A stretch of DNA of 64,000 nt from Paenibacillus brevis (GCF_018919145.1 NZ_JAHLQJ010000006.1:209199-273198), one strand, 5' to 3'. Shown: positions 35,481-43,812, counted from the stretch's first letter. The notes: generated by a model not told the origin, from the sequence alone. Translations and numbers: made by a program.

Positions 35481-36173
35481 ATGATTTTGGAGGTTATTGC
35501 AACCTGTGCGGAGGATGCGGTAGTAGCGGAAGCGCATGGCGCGGATCGGCTGGAATTGGTGACGGCCATAACGGAGGGCGGGTTGACGCCGGGTATTGGC
35601 CTAGTGCGTGAGGTTGTGAAATCGGTAAAGATTCCGGTTCATGTGATGGTCCGGCCGCATAGCCGCTCCTTCCTGTACAATGAGGGGGATGTACGGACGA
35701 TGGAGGAAGAGGCGCGAGCAATAGAAGATGCGGGAGCAGCGGGTATTGTCTTTGGAGCTCTAACAGCAGATCGCAAGATCGATGAGGCTGCCTTGGCAAG
35801 AATATTAGCAGTATCGGGGGATATGAATGTAACGTTCCACCGTGCCTTTGACGAGCTGAGCAGCCTCCCGGAAGGCCTGAGCACCCTATTGCGGTACCCC
35901 CGGGTGAATCGGGTATTGACCTCAGGCGGACCTTTACCTGCACCTCAAGCGGCTTCCGAAATCCGGCAACTGGTGGAACTGGCTTGCGGCAGTTCGCTTG
36001 TGATCTTGGCGGGTTATGGGCTGACCTTGGAAACGGTGGACCGCTTTATTGCGGAAACGAAGGTATCCGAAGTTCATTTCGGTTCAGATATTCGCTTCGG
36101 GAGAAAAGGGTTGTCTCCTATCGACCCGGACAGGCTGAGCGCGTTGTCCAGCCGCTTGAAACTTTACTATTAG
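35481..36173 (+). CDS. cutC: CutC family protein (copper homeostasis / PF03932)
   Basis: A 230-residue TIM-barrel protein. The N-terminus MILEVIATCAEDAVVAEAHGADRLELV with TEGGLTPG, then HVMVRPHSRSFLYN, GIVFGALTADRKID, VTFHRAFDEL, VLTSGGPLPA and GYGLTLETV are the CutC signatures in order. The ATG at 35481 lies seven bases after AGGAGG; an upstream ATG at 35445 lacks such a site. The family was named for copper tolerance in E. coli, but its biochemical activity is not established. It is monocistronic and convergent with the LacI regulator. A fragment of a family 1 repeat separates the two stop codons. Confidence 0.92.
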   Translation: MILEVIATCAEDAVVAEAHGADRLELVTAITEGGLTPGIGLVREVVKSVKIPVHVMVRPHSRSFLYNEGDVRTMEEEARAIEDAGAAGIVFGALTADRKIDEAALARILAVSGDMNVTFHRAFDELSSLPEGLSTLLRYPRVNRVLTSGGPLPAPQAASEIRQLVELACGSSLVILAGYGLTLETVDRFIAETKVSEVHFGSDIRFGRKGLSPIDPDRLSALSSRLKLYY

Positions 36174-36191
36174 TGCGTGTTCAAAAAGTCA
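36172..36191 (+). repeat. End fragment of repeat family 1
   Basis: AGTGCGTGTTCAAAAAGTCA matches the outer end of the family 1 elements. The rest of the element is absent. The fragment lies between the cutC stop and the lacI-type gene, and its last three bases are that gene's stop codon. Confidence 0.75.
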
Positions 36192-37196
36192 CCCGCCGCA
36201 AGATTCCCGGATGACAATCTCCGGCTCCACCATAATACTGCCTGTCTCAGCTTCGGTATGAATAAAATCATAGAGCAGGGCTGCCGCCAGCTTGCCGATC
36301 TTATCCTTATTTTGGCGGACCGTGGACAGGCTGGGGGTGGTGTACTTACATGCTTCAATATCATCACAGCCCATGATCGCAACATCGTGCGGAATTTGGT
36401 AATGATACTCCTTCAACGCCTGCATAGCCCCGATTGCCAGTAAATCTGAAGCGGCGAACAAAGCCTGTGGCACGCTGCCGGCTTGGATCATGGCCTTCAT
36501 CACCTGATATCCGCTCTCCTCATAGAAGCTATCTCCGTTCACGAACCAGCTTTTATTCACGGCCAGGCCGAAGCTTTCAAGCGCATCGGTATACCCCTTT
36601 TCCCGCAAATTAGAGATTTTAGATGTCATTGTGCTCCCGATATATCCAAATTCACGGTATCCCAGCAAGTAAAAATGCTCGACCGCTTTATAAGACATTT
36701 TATAGTTATCCGACATGATATAACCTGATCTCTTTCCCTGTAGTTCAAGATCGATGCCCATGCATGGAATTTCACTTCGATCCAGCTCATCAATCGCAGG
36801 CTCTACATCCTGTCCGGATATGATCAGGCAGCCGTCGATCTGATACTGGCGGCACCGGGTCAGATAATCTCCGTGGGAGGAGTCCGAGTTCTCGTTCGTC
36901 AGGAACAGGAGGTCATAGCCCAGGAATCCGATCTGGCGTTTGAATGAGGACAGTACTTCTGCAAAGAAAGGGTGGCTGAAGTCAATATTTTGTCTGCCTG
37001 CGAAAATAACGCCAATCAATCTGGAGGAGGAACGCTCCTGCAGCTTAGCTGATTTGGTTGGCACATACCCGGTATCCCGAATGATTTGAAGGACCCTGCT
37101 CTTGGTTTCGTCCGAAATATCGCTATAGTTGTTCAGGATCTTGGATACGGTCGAGACAGAGACGCCGGCTATTTCGGCAATCGTTTTGATATTCAT
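36189..37196 (-). CDS. LacI-family transcriptional regulator
   Basis: A 335-residue repressor. The LacI HTH (IKTIAEIAGVSVSTVSKILNNYSDISDETKSRVLQIIRDTGYVPTKSAK) fills residues 2-52, with the hinge helix next. The periplasmic-binding-type effector domain (60-330) has LIGVIFAG, FFAEVLSSF, DGCLIISG, GYREFGYIG, ALFAASDLLAIGAMQAL and DVAIMGCDDIEACKYTTPSLSTV. It is divergent from the phosphorylase operon, with CGAAA-N4-TTTCG operators in the shared region, so it most likely represses that operon and itself. The effector should be a sugar or oligosaccharide. Its TGA stop lies inside a repeat fragment. Confidence 0.94.
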   Translation of the reverse strand: MNIKTIAEIAGVSVSTVSKILNNYSDISDETKSRVLQIIRDTGYVPTKSAKLQERSSSRLIGVIFAGRQNIDFSHPFFAEVLSSFKRQIGFLGYDLLFLTNENSDSSHGDYLTRCRQYQIDGCLIISGQDVEPAIDELDRSEIPCMGIDLELQGKRSGYIMSDNYKMSYKAVEHFYLLGYREFGYIGSTMTSKISNLREKGYTDALESFGLAVNKSWFVNGDSFYEESGYQVMKAMIQAGSVPQALFAASDLLAIGAMQALKEYHYQIPHDVAIMGCDDIEACKYTTPSLSTVRQNKDKIGKLAAALLYDFIHTEAETGSIMVEPEIVIRESCGG

Positions 37197-37221
37197 AGCT
37201 CATCCACCAATTTTAGAATTT

Positions 37222-37237
37222 ACGAAAATATTTTCGT
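37222..37237. promoter_or_regulatory. LacI-type operator 1 (perfect palindrome)
   Basis: ACGAAAATATTTTCGT is a perfect 16-base palindrome 26 bases upstream of the lacI-type start codon. CGAAA and TTTCG arms with a four-base centre recur at 37341 and, with three bases, at 37392. Confidence 0.75.
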
Positions 37238-37301
37238 TAATTTCAGTGTAGATCATAATACCAACTACGTCAAATACATAGTTCGAAGTTGTCAAATAGT
37301 A

Positions 37302-37331
37302 TTTACAAGCTGCCGCAATTAATGCCATAAT
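37302..37331 (+). promoter_or_regulatory. Probable promoter of the phosphorylase operon
   Basis: TTTACA and CATAAT are separated by 18 bases. Operator 2 starts ten bases downstream of the -10 box, in a blocking position. Confidence 0.5.
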
Positions 37332-37340
37332 AAAACTGGG

Positions 37341-37404
37341 CGAAACCGATTTCGGAAATGAGCTAAATTAGCATGCGTTTTATTAAAACAACGAAAATAT
37401 TTCG
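37341..37404. promoter_or_regulatory. LacI-type operators 2 and 3
   Basis: CGAAACCGATTTCG (37341-37354) and CGAAAATATTTCG (37392-37404) repeat the CGAAA/TTTCG arms of operator 1, with four- and three-base centres. Both lie between the promoter and the phosphorylase start codon. Confidence 0.6.
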
Positions 37405-37429
37405 AAAACGGATTGAGAGGAGTCTAACA

Positions 37430-40153
37430 ATGAAGAATCGGGAATGGTTTTTTCAAGGAGACCAAGGAGAGTTTGCGCTGGAGCAGCCTGAGCGGAATAC
37501 GGGCTTGTATTTTCCGTTGGTGAATGAGGCGGGAATGATGTCGGCCATCACACCGAACCTGCACGGGCAAGTCACTTCAGGGCATAATACATTTTTGACC
37601 GAGCCGGTATCTGTAATGGATCTGCATAATTCGAAAGCATCACGGAATTTCTGGGTGTACATCCAAGGGGAAGGAGCCTGGTCTGTCAGCGGGTATTCAG
37701 CCAAGCAGCAAAGCAATTTATATGCCGAAGAAAAGGAGGCTAGCTCCGTAGAAGCCGGTTTTCTGTGGCATAAGGTAACCCGTGAGCATCGTACAATTGG
37801 ACTTAAGGCAGAGACGATCAACTTTGTTCCGATGACAGACGACAAGGTGGAGTTGATGAAGGTCACGCTGACCAACCAGGGCAAAGAGCCGCTAACACTG
37901 ACCCCCACGGGGGCGATCCCGATCTATGGGCGTTCAGCGGATGATCTGCGCGACCATCGCCATGTCACCTCCCTGCTGCACAGGCTGTTTGTATCGGAGT
38001 TTGGTCTCGAAGTACAGCCTGCACTTTCTTTTGATGAACGCGGGCACCGGGTGAATAAAGTGACTTATAGCGTGCTGGGCGCAGAGGCTTCCGGCAGAGC
38101 TCCTATCGGACTATTTCCGGAAACAGAGAGCTTTATTGGTGAAGGAGGAGCCCTGGACTGGCCGGAGTCGGTGGTAGCTAATGCCCAGCCGGCTTCAGTT
38201 GCGGGCAATCAATTGGAAGGATATGAAGCTATCGGGGCGATTCGCTTCAACACGATAAAGCTGGAGCCGGGGCAATCGGCGGCTTATGTCATGGCTATGC
38301 TGATCACAGACGATCGTCTTGATGTCCCGAGAATCGCGGCAGATTACTTGTCCGGCCAGGCGTTTGACACTTTATTGGAACAAAATCGGAGCTACTGGCA
38401 GGAGAAGCTGGGCACGCTTGCTTTCAACTCCGGGGACGAAAGTCATGATCTGTGGATGAAATGGGTCACGCTCCAGCCGGTACTCCGCAGATTGTATGGC
38501 AATTCCTTCTTGCCCTATCACGATTATGGCCGCGGCGGCCGGGGCTGGCGGGATCTGTGGCAGGATTGCCTTGCCTTGATGGTGATGGAGCCGGAGGAAG
38601 TTCGGGATCTCCTGCTGAACAACTATGCAGGGGTGCGTATCGACGGCAGTAATGCGACGATTATCGGAAGCAAGCCCGGCGAATTTGTGGCAGACCGGAA
38701 CAATATTCCGCGCGTCTGGATGGATCATGGGGCATGGCCTTTATTGACAACACTGCTATACATCCACCAAAGCGGTGATGTGGAGCTTCTGCTGCAGCCG
38801 CAGACCTACTTCCGTGATCTATTCGTGAAGCGTTGCAAGGATCGGGATACAAGCTGGACCCCAGAGCAGGGCAACAAGCTGCTGACCCGCGATGGACAAA
38901 TTTATGAGGGAAGCTTGCTGGAGCATATTTTGCTGCAGAATATGACGACCTTCTTCCATGTTGGCGAACACGGTAATATCCTGCTTGAAGGGGCGGATTG
39001 GAACGACGGTCTGGATATGGCGACCAAGCGCGGTGAGAGCGTAGCGTTCACGGCCTTCTATGCGAGCAACCTGCTTGAAATATCTGAGCTGCTGCTTGCA
39101 CTGCAAGCACGCGGACAGGAAACCATTGAGATTGCGGAAGAAATGCTGGTATTATTCGACTCGATCACGGATGAGGCTGTATCGTATGATAGCATCTCCG
39201 AGAAGCGTTCCTTGCTGGACCGGTATTATGAACGTGTGGTACCATCGATATCAGGCAAGAAGGTTAGCTTGAGTATTAGCGAAGCCGCCGCCGACCTGAA
39301 GCGTAAAGCCGCTTGGCTTACCGATCATCTTCGCGGGAATGAATGGATTCATAACCAGGAAGGCCATGAATGGTTTAACGGCTATTATAATAATGACGGA
39401 GAGCGCGTGGAAGGGGATCATCCGGAAGGAGTCCGCATGACTCTGACCGGGCAGGTATTCCCTGTCATGGGAGGCATCGCGACAGATGATCAGGTTGGGA
39501 AGATCGTTCGAGCCGTAGACCGCTATTTGAAGGATGCGAATATCGGATACCGGCTGAATTCCCGCTTTGGCGGGATCCAGCAAAATCTGGGGCGGGCATT
39601 CGGTTTTGCCTTCGGACATAAGGAGAACGGCGCCATGTTCAGTCATATGACCGTCATGTACGCTAATGCACTCTATAAGCGGGGCTTCGTCAAGGAAGGC
39701 TATGAGGTGCTGAATTCGATCTATACCCTGTCCAGTGATTTTGAGAAGAGCCGGATGTATCCTGGGGTGCCTGAATATATCAATGAAAAAGGCCGCGGAA
39801 TGTATACGTATCTGACGGGTTCTGCGAGCTGGCTGCTGTTGACTCAGCTCACCGAAGTCTTCGGCGTTAAGGGGCATTATGGTGATTTGGTTCTGGAGCC
39901 GAAGCTTGTTGCTTCCCAATTTGATGAATCCGGACGTGCTGCCGTGGAGACTTTATTTGCAGGCGTACTGTTGAAGGTGAGCTACATCAATAAGACGAAT
40001 GCAGATTACGGTGACTATAAGATTGGTTCAGTAACCTTGAACCGCAACGCTGTCCATTATGAAGGTGCAGAGGGCCGGGTTTCGGTCGCACGCTCGCTGC
40101 TTGCATCGCTTCCTGCGGGGCAAGTGCATGAAATTGAAGTGACATTAGTCTAA
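37430..40153 (+). CDS. GH94-type glycoside phosphorylase (cellobiose phosphorylase-like)
   Basis: A 907-residue inverting phosphorylase of the glycosyltransferase-36/GH94 group. The N-terminal beta-sandwich domain (MKNREWFFQGDQGEFALEQPERNTGLYFPL) leads to the (alpha/alpha)6 catalytic barrel. The GADWNDGLD segment, with Asp523 and Asp526, is where GH94 enzymes carry the general acid. GGRGWRDLWQDCLALM, WMDHGAWPLL and SRFGGIQQNLGRAFGFAFGHKENGAMFSHM are further family segments. It should cleave a beta-linked oligosaccharide with phosphate. Cellobiose, chitobiose or laminaribiose cannot be told apart by eye. The ATG at 37430 lies seven bases after GAGAGGAG; the upstream frame extension crosses operator 3. 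It appears LacI-controlled. Confidence 0.88.
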   Translation: MKNREWFFQGDQGEFALEQPERNTGLYFPLVNEAGMMSAITPNLHGQVTSGHNTFLTEPVSVMDLHNSKASRNFWVYIQGEGAWSVSGYSAKQQSNLYAEEKEASSVEAGFLWHKVTREHRTIGLKAETINFVPMTDDKVELMKVTLTNQGKEPLTLTPTGAIPIYGRSADDLRDHRHVTSLLHRLFVSEFGLEVQPALSFDERGHRVNKVTYSVLGAEASGRAPIGLFPETESFIGEGGALDWPESVVANAQPASVAGNQLEGYEAIGAIRFNTIKLEPGQSAAYVMAMLITDDRLDVPRIAADYLSGQAFDTLLEQNRSYWQEKLGTLAFNSGDESHDLWMKWVTLQPVLRRLYGNSFLPYHDYGRGGRGWRDLWQDCLALMVMEPEEVRDLLLNNYAGVRIDGSNATIIGSKPGEFVADRNNIPRVWMDHGAWPLLTTLLYIHQSGDVELLLQPQTYFRDLFVKRCKDRDTSWTPEQGNKLLTRDGQIYEGSLLEHILLQNMTTFFHVGEHGNILLEGADWNDGLDMATKRGESVAFTAFYASNLLEISELLLALQARGQETIEIAEEMLVLFDSITDEAVSYDSISEKRSLLDRYYERVVPSISGKKVSLSISEAAADLKRKAAWLTDHLRGNEWIHNQEGHEWFNGYYNNDGERVEGDHPEGVRMTLTGQVFPVMGGIATDDQVGKIVRAVDRYLKDANIGYRLNSRFGGIQQNLGRAFGFAFGHKENGAMFSHMTVMYANALYKRGFVKEGYEVLNSIYTLSSDFEKSRMYPGVPEYINEKGRGMYTYLTGSASWLLLTQLTEVFGVKGHYGDLVLEPKLVASQFDESGRAAVETLFAGVLLKVSYINKTNADYGDYKIGSVTLNRNAVHYEGAEGRVSVARSLLASLPAGQVHEIEVTLV

Positions 40154-40239
40154 AATCTATTATCCCTTACAGGAAACCCTGGCGGCTTTTGATGGCTTCC
40201 GGGGTTTCTATTCTGATAAGAAAGAAGGAGACCTCAGAA

Positions 40240-41133
40240 ATGGCGTACCAATTAACGAATGGAATTCTCACTGTCGATATTGCCAAGCCCGGGGAAGGCT
40301 ATCGCGAGACTCGTTTTGAATGGAATGGATTGATTACGGACATCACCCTGCTTGATGGAGGACACAGCTTCTGTACCTCGGAGAATCCGACCCAAGGGCA
40401 AGGCGGGGGAATGGGGCTTTGCCATGAATTTGGTATCAAGGAGGCTATTGGGTACCAGGACACGAAGCCAGGGGAGCAATTTCCCAAGCTGGGCGTGGGG
40501 CTGCTGACGCGTACGGATGAAGGGCCGTATTTATTTTATAAAGATTATCCGGTTCAGCCCTTTAAAGTTGAGATCGTACGGGAAAGTCCGGAAGAGATGA
40601 TCTTCAGAACCCTGCCGGAGGAATGCGGAGGATATGCAGCGTTATTGGAGAAGAAAATTTCCATCGACGGGCAAAGGCTGTCCATAGAGTACAGTCTGCA
40701 CAATACAGGCCAGAAGAAGCTGTCTACAGAGGAGTATTGCCACAACTTTCTGAATATTAACGGTTACTCCATGGGGCCCGATTATAGGCTGGAGTTTCCG
40801 GTAAACCTACAGCCTGAGGCCGACGATAATAAGACGCTTCAGGAATTGATGTTCGATGCAGGAAAGGTGATATGGGGGAAAATACCCGAGCGTGAATTCT
40901 ATTTCCGGACAGGGGGATATGATGGAACTCGGGAACCCTATTTGTGGGAGCTATCCCATCTTCCTAGCGGGGCAGGGGTAAGGGAGATCAGCCGACTGGA
41001 GGTATCTTATGCAGCGGTGTGGGGGCGGCGCTATGTTGTCTCGCCGGAAATCTTCTACAGGGTTGAAGCGGAACCGGGAGAATGCATCAAGTGGACCAGA
41101 ACGTATGAATTTTTCTCCGAAAATACAAAATAG
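40240..41133 (+). CDS. Conserved protein of unknown function, possible mutarotase-like fold
   Basis: A 297-residue cytoplasmic protein starting at the ATG nine bases after GAAGGAG. It has no signal peptide or membrane segment. Sequence is beta-rich with many aromatic residues (RFEWNGLITDITLLDGGHSF, LLEKKISIDGQRLSIEYSLHNTG, EEYCHNFLNINGY, ISRLEVSYAAVWGRRYVVSPE). The pattern of a bound sugar-facing His (YCHNF) and the alternation of Tyr/Trp suggests an aldose 1-epimerase-like beta-sandwich. That is a guess from pattern rather than a named match. It follows the phosphorylase by 86 bases, under the same LacI-type control, so it should act in uptake or processing of the same sugar. Confidence 0.75.
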   Translation: MAYQLTNGILTVDIAKPGEGYRETRFEWNGLITDITLLDGGHSFCTSENPTQGQGGGMGLCHEFGIKEAIGYQDTKPGEQFPKLGVGLLTRTDEGPYLFYKDYPVQPFKVEIVRESPEEMIFRTLPEECGGYAALLEKKISIDGQRLSIEYSLHNTGQKKLSTEEYCHNFLNINGYSMGPDYRLEFPVNLQPEADDNKTLQELMFDAGKVIWGKIPEREFYFRTGGYDGTREPYLWELSHLPSGAGVREISRLEVSYAAVWGRRYVVSPEIFYRVEAEPGECIKWTRTYEFFSENTK

Positions 41134-41207
41134 CCCATTCGCTGTGTTAAAATAAAGCGTTAATGTGTCAATTCTGCAAATTATTGATGTTCTAGAGAAA
41201 TATCGTC

Positions 41208-41236
41208 TTGCTGGAAAAAAGAATAGTTGCTATGAT
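41208..41236 (+). promoter_or_regulatory. Probable sigma-A promoter of serC
   Basis: TTGCTG and TATGAT are separated by 17 bases, about 50 bases before the serC ATG. Confidence 0.6.
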
Positions 41237-41286
41237 AATCCTAAAACTTTGACCAGGCTTGACACGGAAGAGAAGGGATGGGAGCA

Positions 41287-42375
41287 ATGACAAAGAGAGC
41301 TTACAATTTCAATGCGGGACCGGCTGCCCTGCCGCTTGCAGTACTTGAGCGTGCACAGGCACAGTTTGTTGATTTCAAGGAGACAGGCATGTCTATTATG
41401 GAGATGTCTCACCGAGGCAAAGTATATGAAGAGGTACATCATGAGGCGTCCAGCCGTTTGCTTGGGTTGCTGGGTAATCCGAAAGGCTACAAAGTATTGT
41501 TCCTCCAAGGCGGAGCGACTACCCAATTTGCGATGATCCCGATGAATCTATTGTCTGAAGGAAAGACAGCTGGCTATGTGAAAACCGGCAGTTGGGCAAA
41601 CAAGGCAATCAAAGAAGCTAAACTGATTGGAAGCACGTTCATTGCAGCCTCCTCCGAAGAGGACAAGTATATGTCCACTCCGGATGTCAGCAAGCTGAAC
41701 TTGCCGGATAATACAGCTTACTTGCACCTTACTTCCAATGAGACCATTGAAGGGACCCAGTTCCGTCAGTTCCCGGATACAGGCAGTGTTCCGTTGATTG
41801 CGGATATGTCTAGCGATATCCTGTGTCGTCCGTTTGACCTGAATCAATTTGGACTCGTCTATGCCGGTGCTCAGAAAAACCTGGGTCCTTCCGGTGTGAC
41901 CGTGGTCATTGCCCGTGAGGAGCTGCTGCAGAATTCTCCGGCTCATTTGCCAACCTACTTCCGTTATGACACCCATGCGGAGAATGACTCGCTCTATAAC
42001 ACGCCGCCTTCCTTCGGAATCTACATGGTGAACGAAGTGCTTAAGTGGATTGAAGAGCAAGGAGCACTTGCAGGAATTGAAGCGAAGAATCAGACTAAGG
42101 CTGACCTGCTGTACGGAACGATCGATCAAAGCGGCGGTTTCTACCGGGGATGTGCAAATCCGAAGGACCGTTCGATCATGAACGTAACCTTCCGTCTCGG
42201 CTCGGAGGAGCTGGAGAAGCAATTCATCAAGCAGTCGGAAGCAGAAGGCTTCGTAGGACTTAAGGGCCACCGCAGTGTAGGGGGCTTGCGTGCTTCTATC
42301 TATAATGCGGTTCCTTATGAGAGTGTAAAGGCTCTGACCGACTTTATGGCTGAGTTCCAGAAACAGCATGGTTAA
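41287..42375 (+). CDS. serC: Phosphoserine aminotransferase
   Basis: A 362-residue PLP enzyme of serine biosynthesis that converts 3-phosphohydroxypyruvate to phosphoserine. YNFNAGPAALPLAVLERAQ at the N-terminus, EMSHRGKVYEEVHHEA, LFLQGGATTQFAMIPMN and IADMSSDILCRPFD are family motifs. The PLP-binding lysine is Lys197 in YAGAQKNLGPSG. The C-terminal GLKGHRSVGGLRASIYNAVP with its Arg/His phosphate contacts is intact. The ATG at 41287 is preferred over the one at 41278 because the AGAAGGGA site abuts the latter. It has its own promoter and terminator. Confidence 0.96.
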   Translation: MTKRAYNFNAGPAALPLAVLERAQAQFVDFKETGMSIMEMSHRGKVYEEVHHEASSRLLGLLGNPKGYKVLFLQGGATTQFAMIPMNLLSEGKTAGYVKTGSWANKAIKEAKLIGSTFIAASSEEDKYMSTPDVSKLNLPDNTAYLHLTSNETIEGTQFRQFPDTGSVPLIADMSSDILCRPFDLNQFGLVYAGAQKNLGPSGVTVVIAREELLQNSPAHLPTYFRYDTHAENDSLYNTPPSFGIYMVNEVLKWIEEQGALAGIEAKNQTKADLLYGTIDQSGGFYRGCANPKDRSIMNVTFRLGSEELEKQFIKQSEAEGFVGLKGHRSVGGLRASIYNAVPYESVKALTDFMAEFQKQHG

Positions 42376-42396
42376 GGTATAATAAGAGAATGACCG

Positions 42397-42440
42397 AAGC
42401 GGCAGCAGAAGGCTTCCTTCAGGGCTGCCGCTTTTATTTT
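42397..42440 (+). terminator. Rho-independent terminator of serC
   Basis: AAGCGGCAGC pairs with GCTGCCGCTT, with an inner GAAGG/CCTTC stem, followed by TTATTTT. Confidence 0.88.
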
Positions 42441-42487
42441 GGAGCTTCTCCAAGACGGGAAATACATTCTCCGAGGTGTTGATCAGC

Positions 42488-42952
42488 ATGGCATTGCATA
42501 TTGTACTTGTAGAACCTGAAATCCCGGCTAACACCGGTAATATTGCGCGAACCTGTGCGGCAACAGGAATCCATTTGCATCTGGTACGGCCGCTTGGCTT
42601 TCGGACAGATGACGCGACCTTGAAGCGTGCGGGATTGGATTACTGGTATGCGGTTCATATCGAATATCACGATTCCTTCCGTGAAGTGGAGGAGAAATAT
42701 GCCGGAAGCCGTTTCTTCTTTGCGACGACCAAAGCGAAGAAGCGGTTTACGGATTTTGAATTTCAGGACGGCGACTTTTTTGTGTTCGGCAAGGAGACCA
42801 AGGGGCTTCCTCCGGAAATTTTGGCTGCACATCCTGACACGCTGATGCGGATGCCGATGACGGATAAGGTGAGATCGTTGAATCTGTCCAATTCCGCGGC
42901 AATCATTGTGTACGAGGCGTTAAGACAGCTGGATTATCCGGGAATGGAATAA
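42488..42952 (+). CDS. trmL: tRNA (cytidine(34)-2'-O)-methyltransferase
   Basis: A 154-residue SPOUT methyltransferase of the TrmL/CspR type, which modifies the wobble base of certain leucine tRNAs. The short length (no RNA-binding extension) and the motifs HIVLVEPEIPANTGNIARTCAATG, LHLVRPLGF, FFFATTKAKK, FVFGKETKGLP and VRSLNLSNSAAIIVYEALRQ (the knot region that binds S-adenosylmethionine) are diagnostic. The ATG at 42488 lies nine bases after GAGGTG; a TTG-type longer frame is less likely. It follows the serC terminator and precedes abrB. Confidence 0.94.
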   Translation: MALHIVLVEPEIPANTGNIARTCAATGIHLHLVRPLGFRTDDATLKRAGLDYWYAVHIEYHDSFREVEEKYAGSRFFFATTKAKKRFTDFEFQDGDFFVFGKETKGLPPEILAAHPDTLMRMPMTDKVRSLNLSNSAAIIVYEALRQLDYPGME

Positions 42953-43074
42953 AATCTGTCGATTGTTAGCGAAGAAGCAGGAATCCTGTAAAATGTATCG
43001 AATTGATAGTATAGAAGATAGGTATTTTGCTCTATTTTTACATAACTTATGTTACAGGAGAGGTGTTACACTGT

Positions 43075-43320
43075 ATGAAGCCTGCTGGTGTGGTTCGTAA
43101 AGTGGACCAACTGGGAAGAATCGTCTTACCCAAATCGCTGCGAAAGAGATATCAAATGAATGAAGGGGATCCTGTAGAAATTCTGGTACAAGGTGACCAC
43201 ATCATATTGGAAAGATACCGTCCGAAGTGTGTTTTCTGTGGATCCATGGAGCAGGTCGCTGAATTCAAGGAGCGCTCCATTTGCACACAATGCTTGCACG
43301 AAATGAATCAGCTTGCTTAG
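43075..43320 (+). CDS. abrB: AbrB-family transition-state regulator
   Basis: An 81-residue DNA-binding protein. Residues 1-45 form the swapped-hairpin AbrB fold (GVVRKVDQLGRIVLPKSLRKRYQMNEGDPVEI). The C-terminus carries CVFCG and CTQC pairs spaced 20 residues apart, a possible zinc site seen in AbrB variants of Paenibacillus and clostridia but not in B. subtilis AbrB. The ATG at 43075 follows AGGAGAGGTG. A 13-base palindrome ACATAACTTATGT (43040-43052) just before the ribosome binding site could be an autoregulatory site. AbrB proteins repress post-exponential genes, including biofilm and exopolysaccharide genes in Bacillus; such a role here is inference. Confidence 0.93.
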   Translation: MKPAGVVRKVDQLGRIVLPKSLRKRYQMNEGDPVEILVQGDHIILERYRPKCVFCGSMEQVAEFKERSICTQCLHEMNQLA

Positions 43321-43342
43321 GACTGATGAGGTCCTAGGAAAT

Positions 43343-43376
43343 AAATAAGCTTCCCGCCAAGGGAAGCTTATTTATA
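43343..43376. terminator. Bidirectional hairpin terminator after abrB
   Basis: AAATAAGCTTCCC pairs perfectly with GGGAAGCTTATTT around GCCAA; A and T runs on both sides allow termination from either strand. Confidence 0.85.
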
Positions 43377-43407
43377 TTCATAGAGATCTTTTGGAACTAC
43401 TTCGTAT

Positions 43408-43590
43408 AGTCCGTGTTCAAAAAGTCAGCTTTTCAGCACCGAGAAGGTTGCGAGAACCCGAAGAAGGAGGAACGGAGTGTAGGCAGAACCTACATGAGTA
43501 CCGGACTTCTAGGGTGAACGCAAGATTCGATGTCGAATCAACCACTTGATTTACTTCGTGATCAAAAGATGACTTTTTGAACCACCTCTC
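43408..43590 (+). repeat. Interspersed repeat family 1, copy 3
   Basis: A 183-base copy in the opposite orientation to copies 1 and 2. It starts CCGTGTTCAAAAAGTCAGC and ends GACTTTTTGAACCACCTC. The internal palindrome reads GATTCGATGTCGAATC. Its right end overlaps the stop codon of the 34-residue minus-strand ORF. Confidence 0.92.
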
Positions 43591-43693
43591 ATAGACCTTT
43601 TGTTTTATCGTCGTTGTAGGAAGAGGTTAAAATACCGCATAGAAACAAAGCAAGAACTAGTGTGATAATCCAAAATGTTAGCGAGAAAGACAC
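43589..43693 (-). CDS. Putative 34-residue single-pass membrane peptide
   Basis: A GTG-started frame encoding MSFSLTFWIITLVLALFLCG and then ILTSSYNDDKTKGL. It has one hydrophobic helix with a Cys and a short charged tail. GGAGGTG lies seven bases before the GTG, and a perfect TATAAT (on the minus strand, 43735-43740 region) lies about 40 bases further upstream. It sits in the gap between abrB and the phosphodiester glycosidase gene. The stop codon falls at the edge of repeat copy 3. I do not recognise a family. Small membrane peptides of this size often modulate larger membrane proteins, but nothing here shows a partner. Confidence 0.5.
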   Translation of the reverse strand: MSFSLTFWIITLVLALFLCGILTSSYNDDKTKGL

Positions 43694-43812
43694 GGTCACA
43701 CACCTCCGAAATAATCCGACATTCCTTCCCTTATTATACCCTCGATTATTTAAAAAATAAATCAATTATTGATATATATCACAATCGTCTTTAAATCTTT
43801 AGTTCCAATCCC

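Noticed and set aside
40172..40208. Hairpin between the phosphorylase and its partner gene as a full terminator
   Set aside because: The arms GAAACCC and GGGTTTC pair around a long loop with no T run, so it is at most a weak attenuator or RNA-processing site.
41548..42534. 328-codon minus-strand frame opposite serC and the start of trmL
   Set aside because: Both plus-strand genes have full families and motifs; the minus frame has none.
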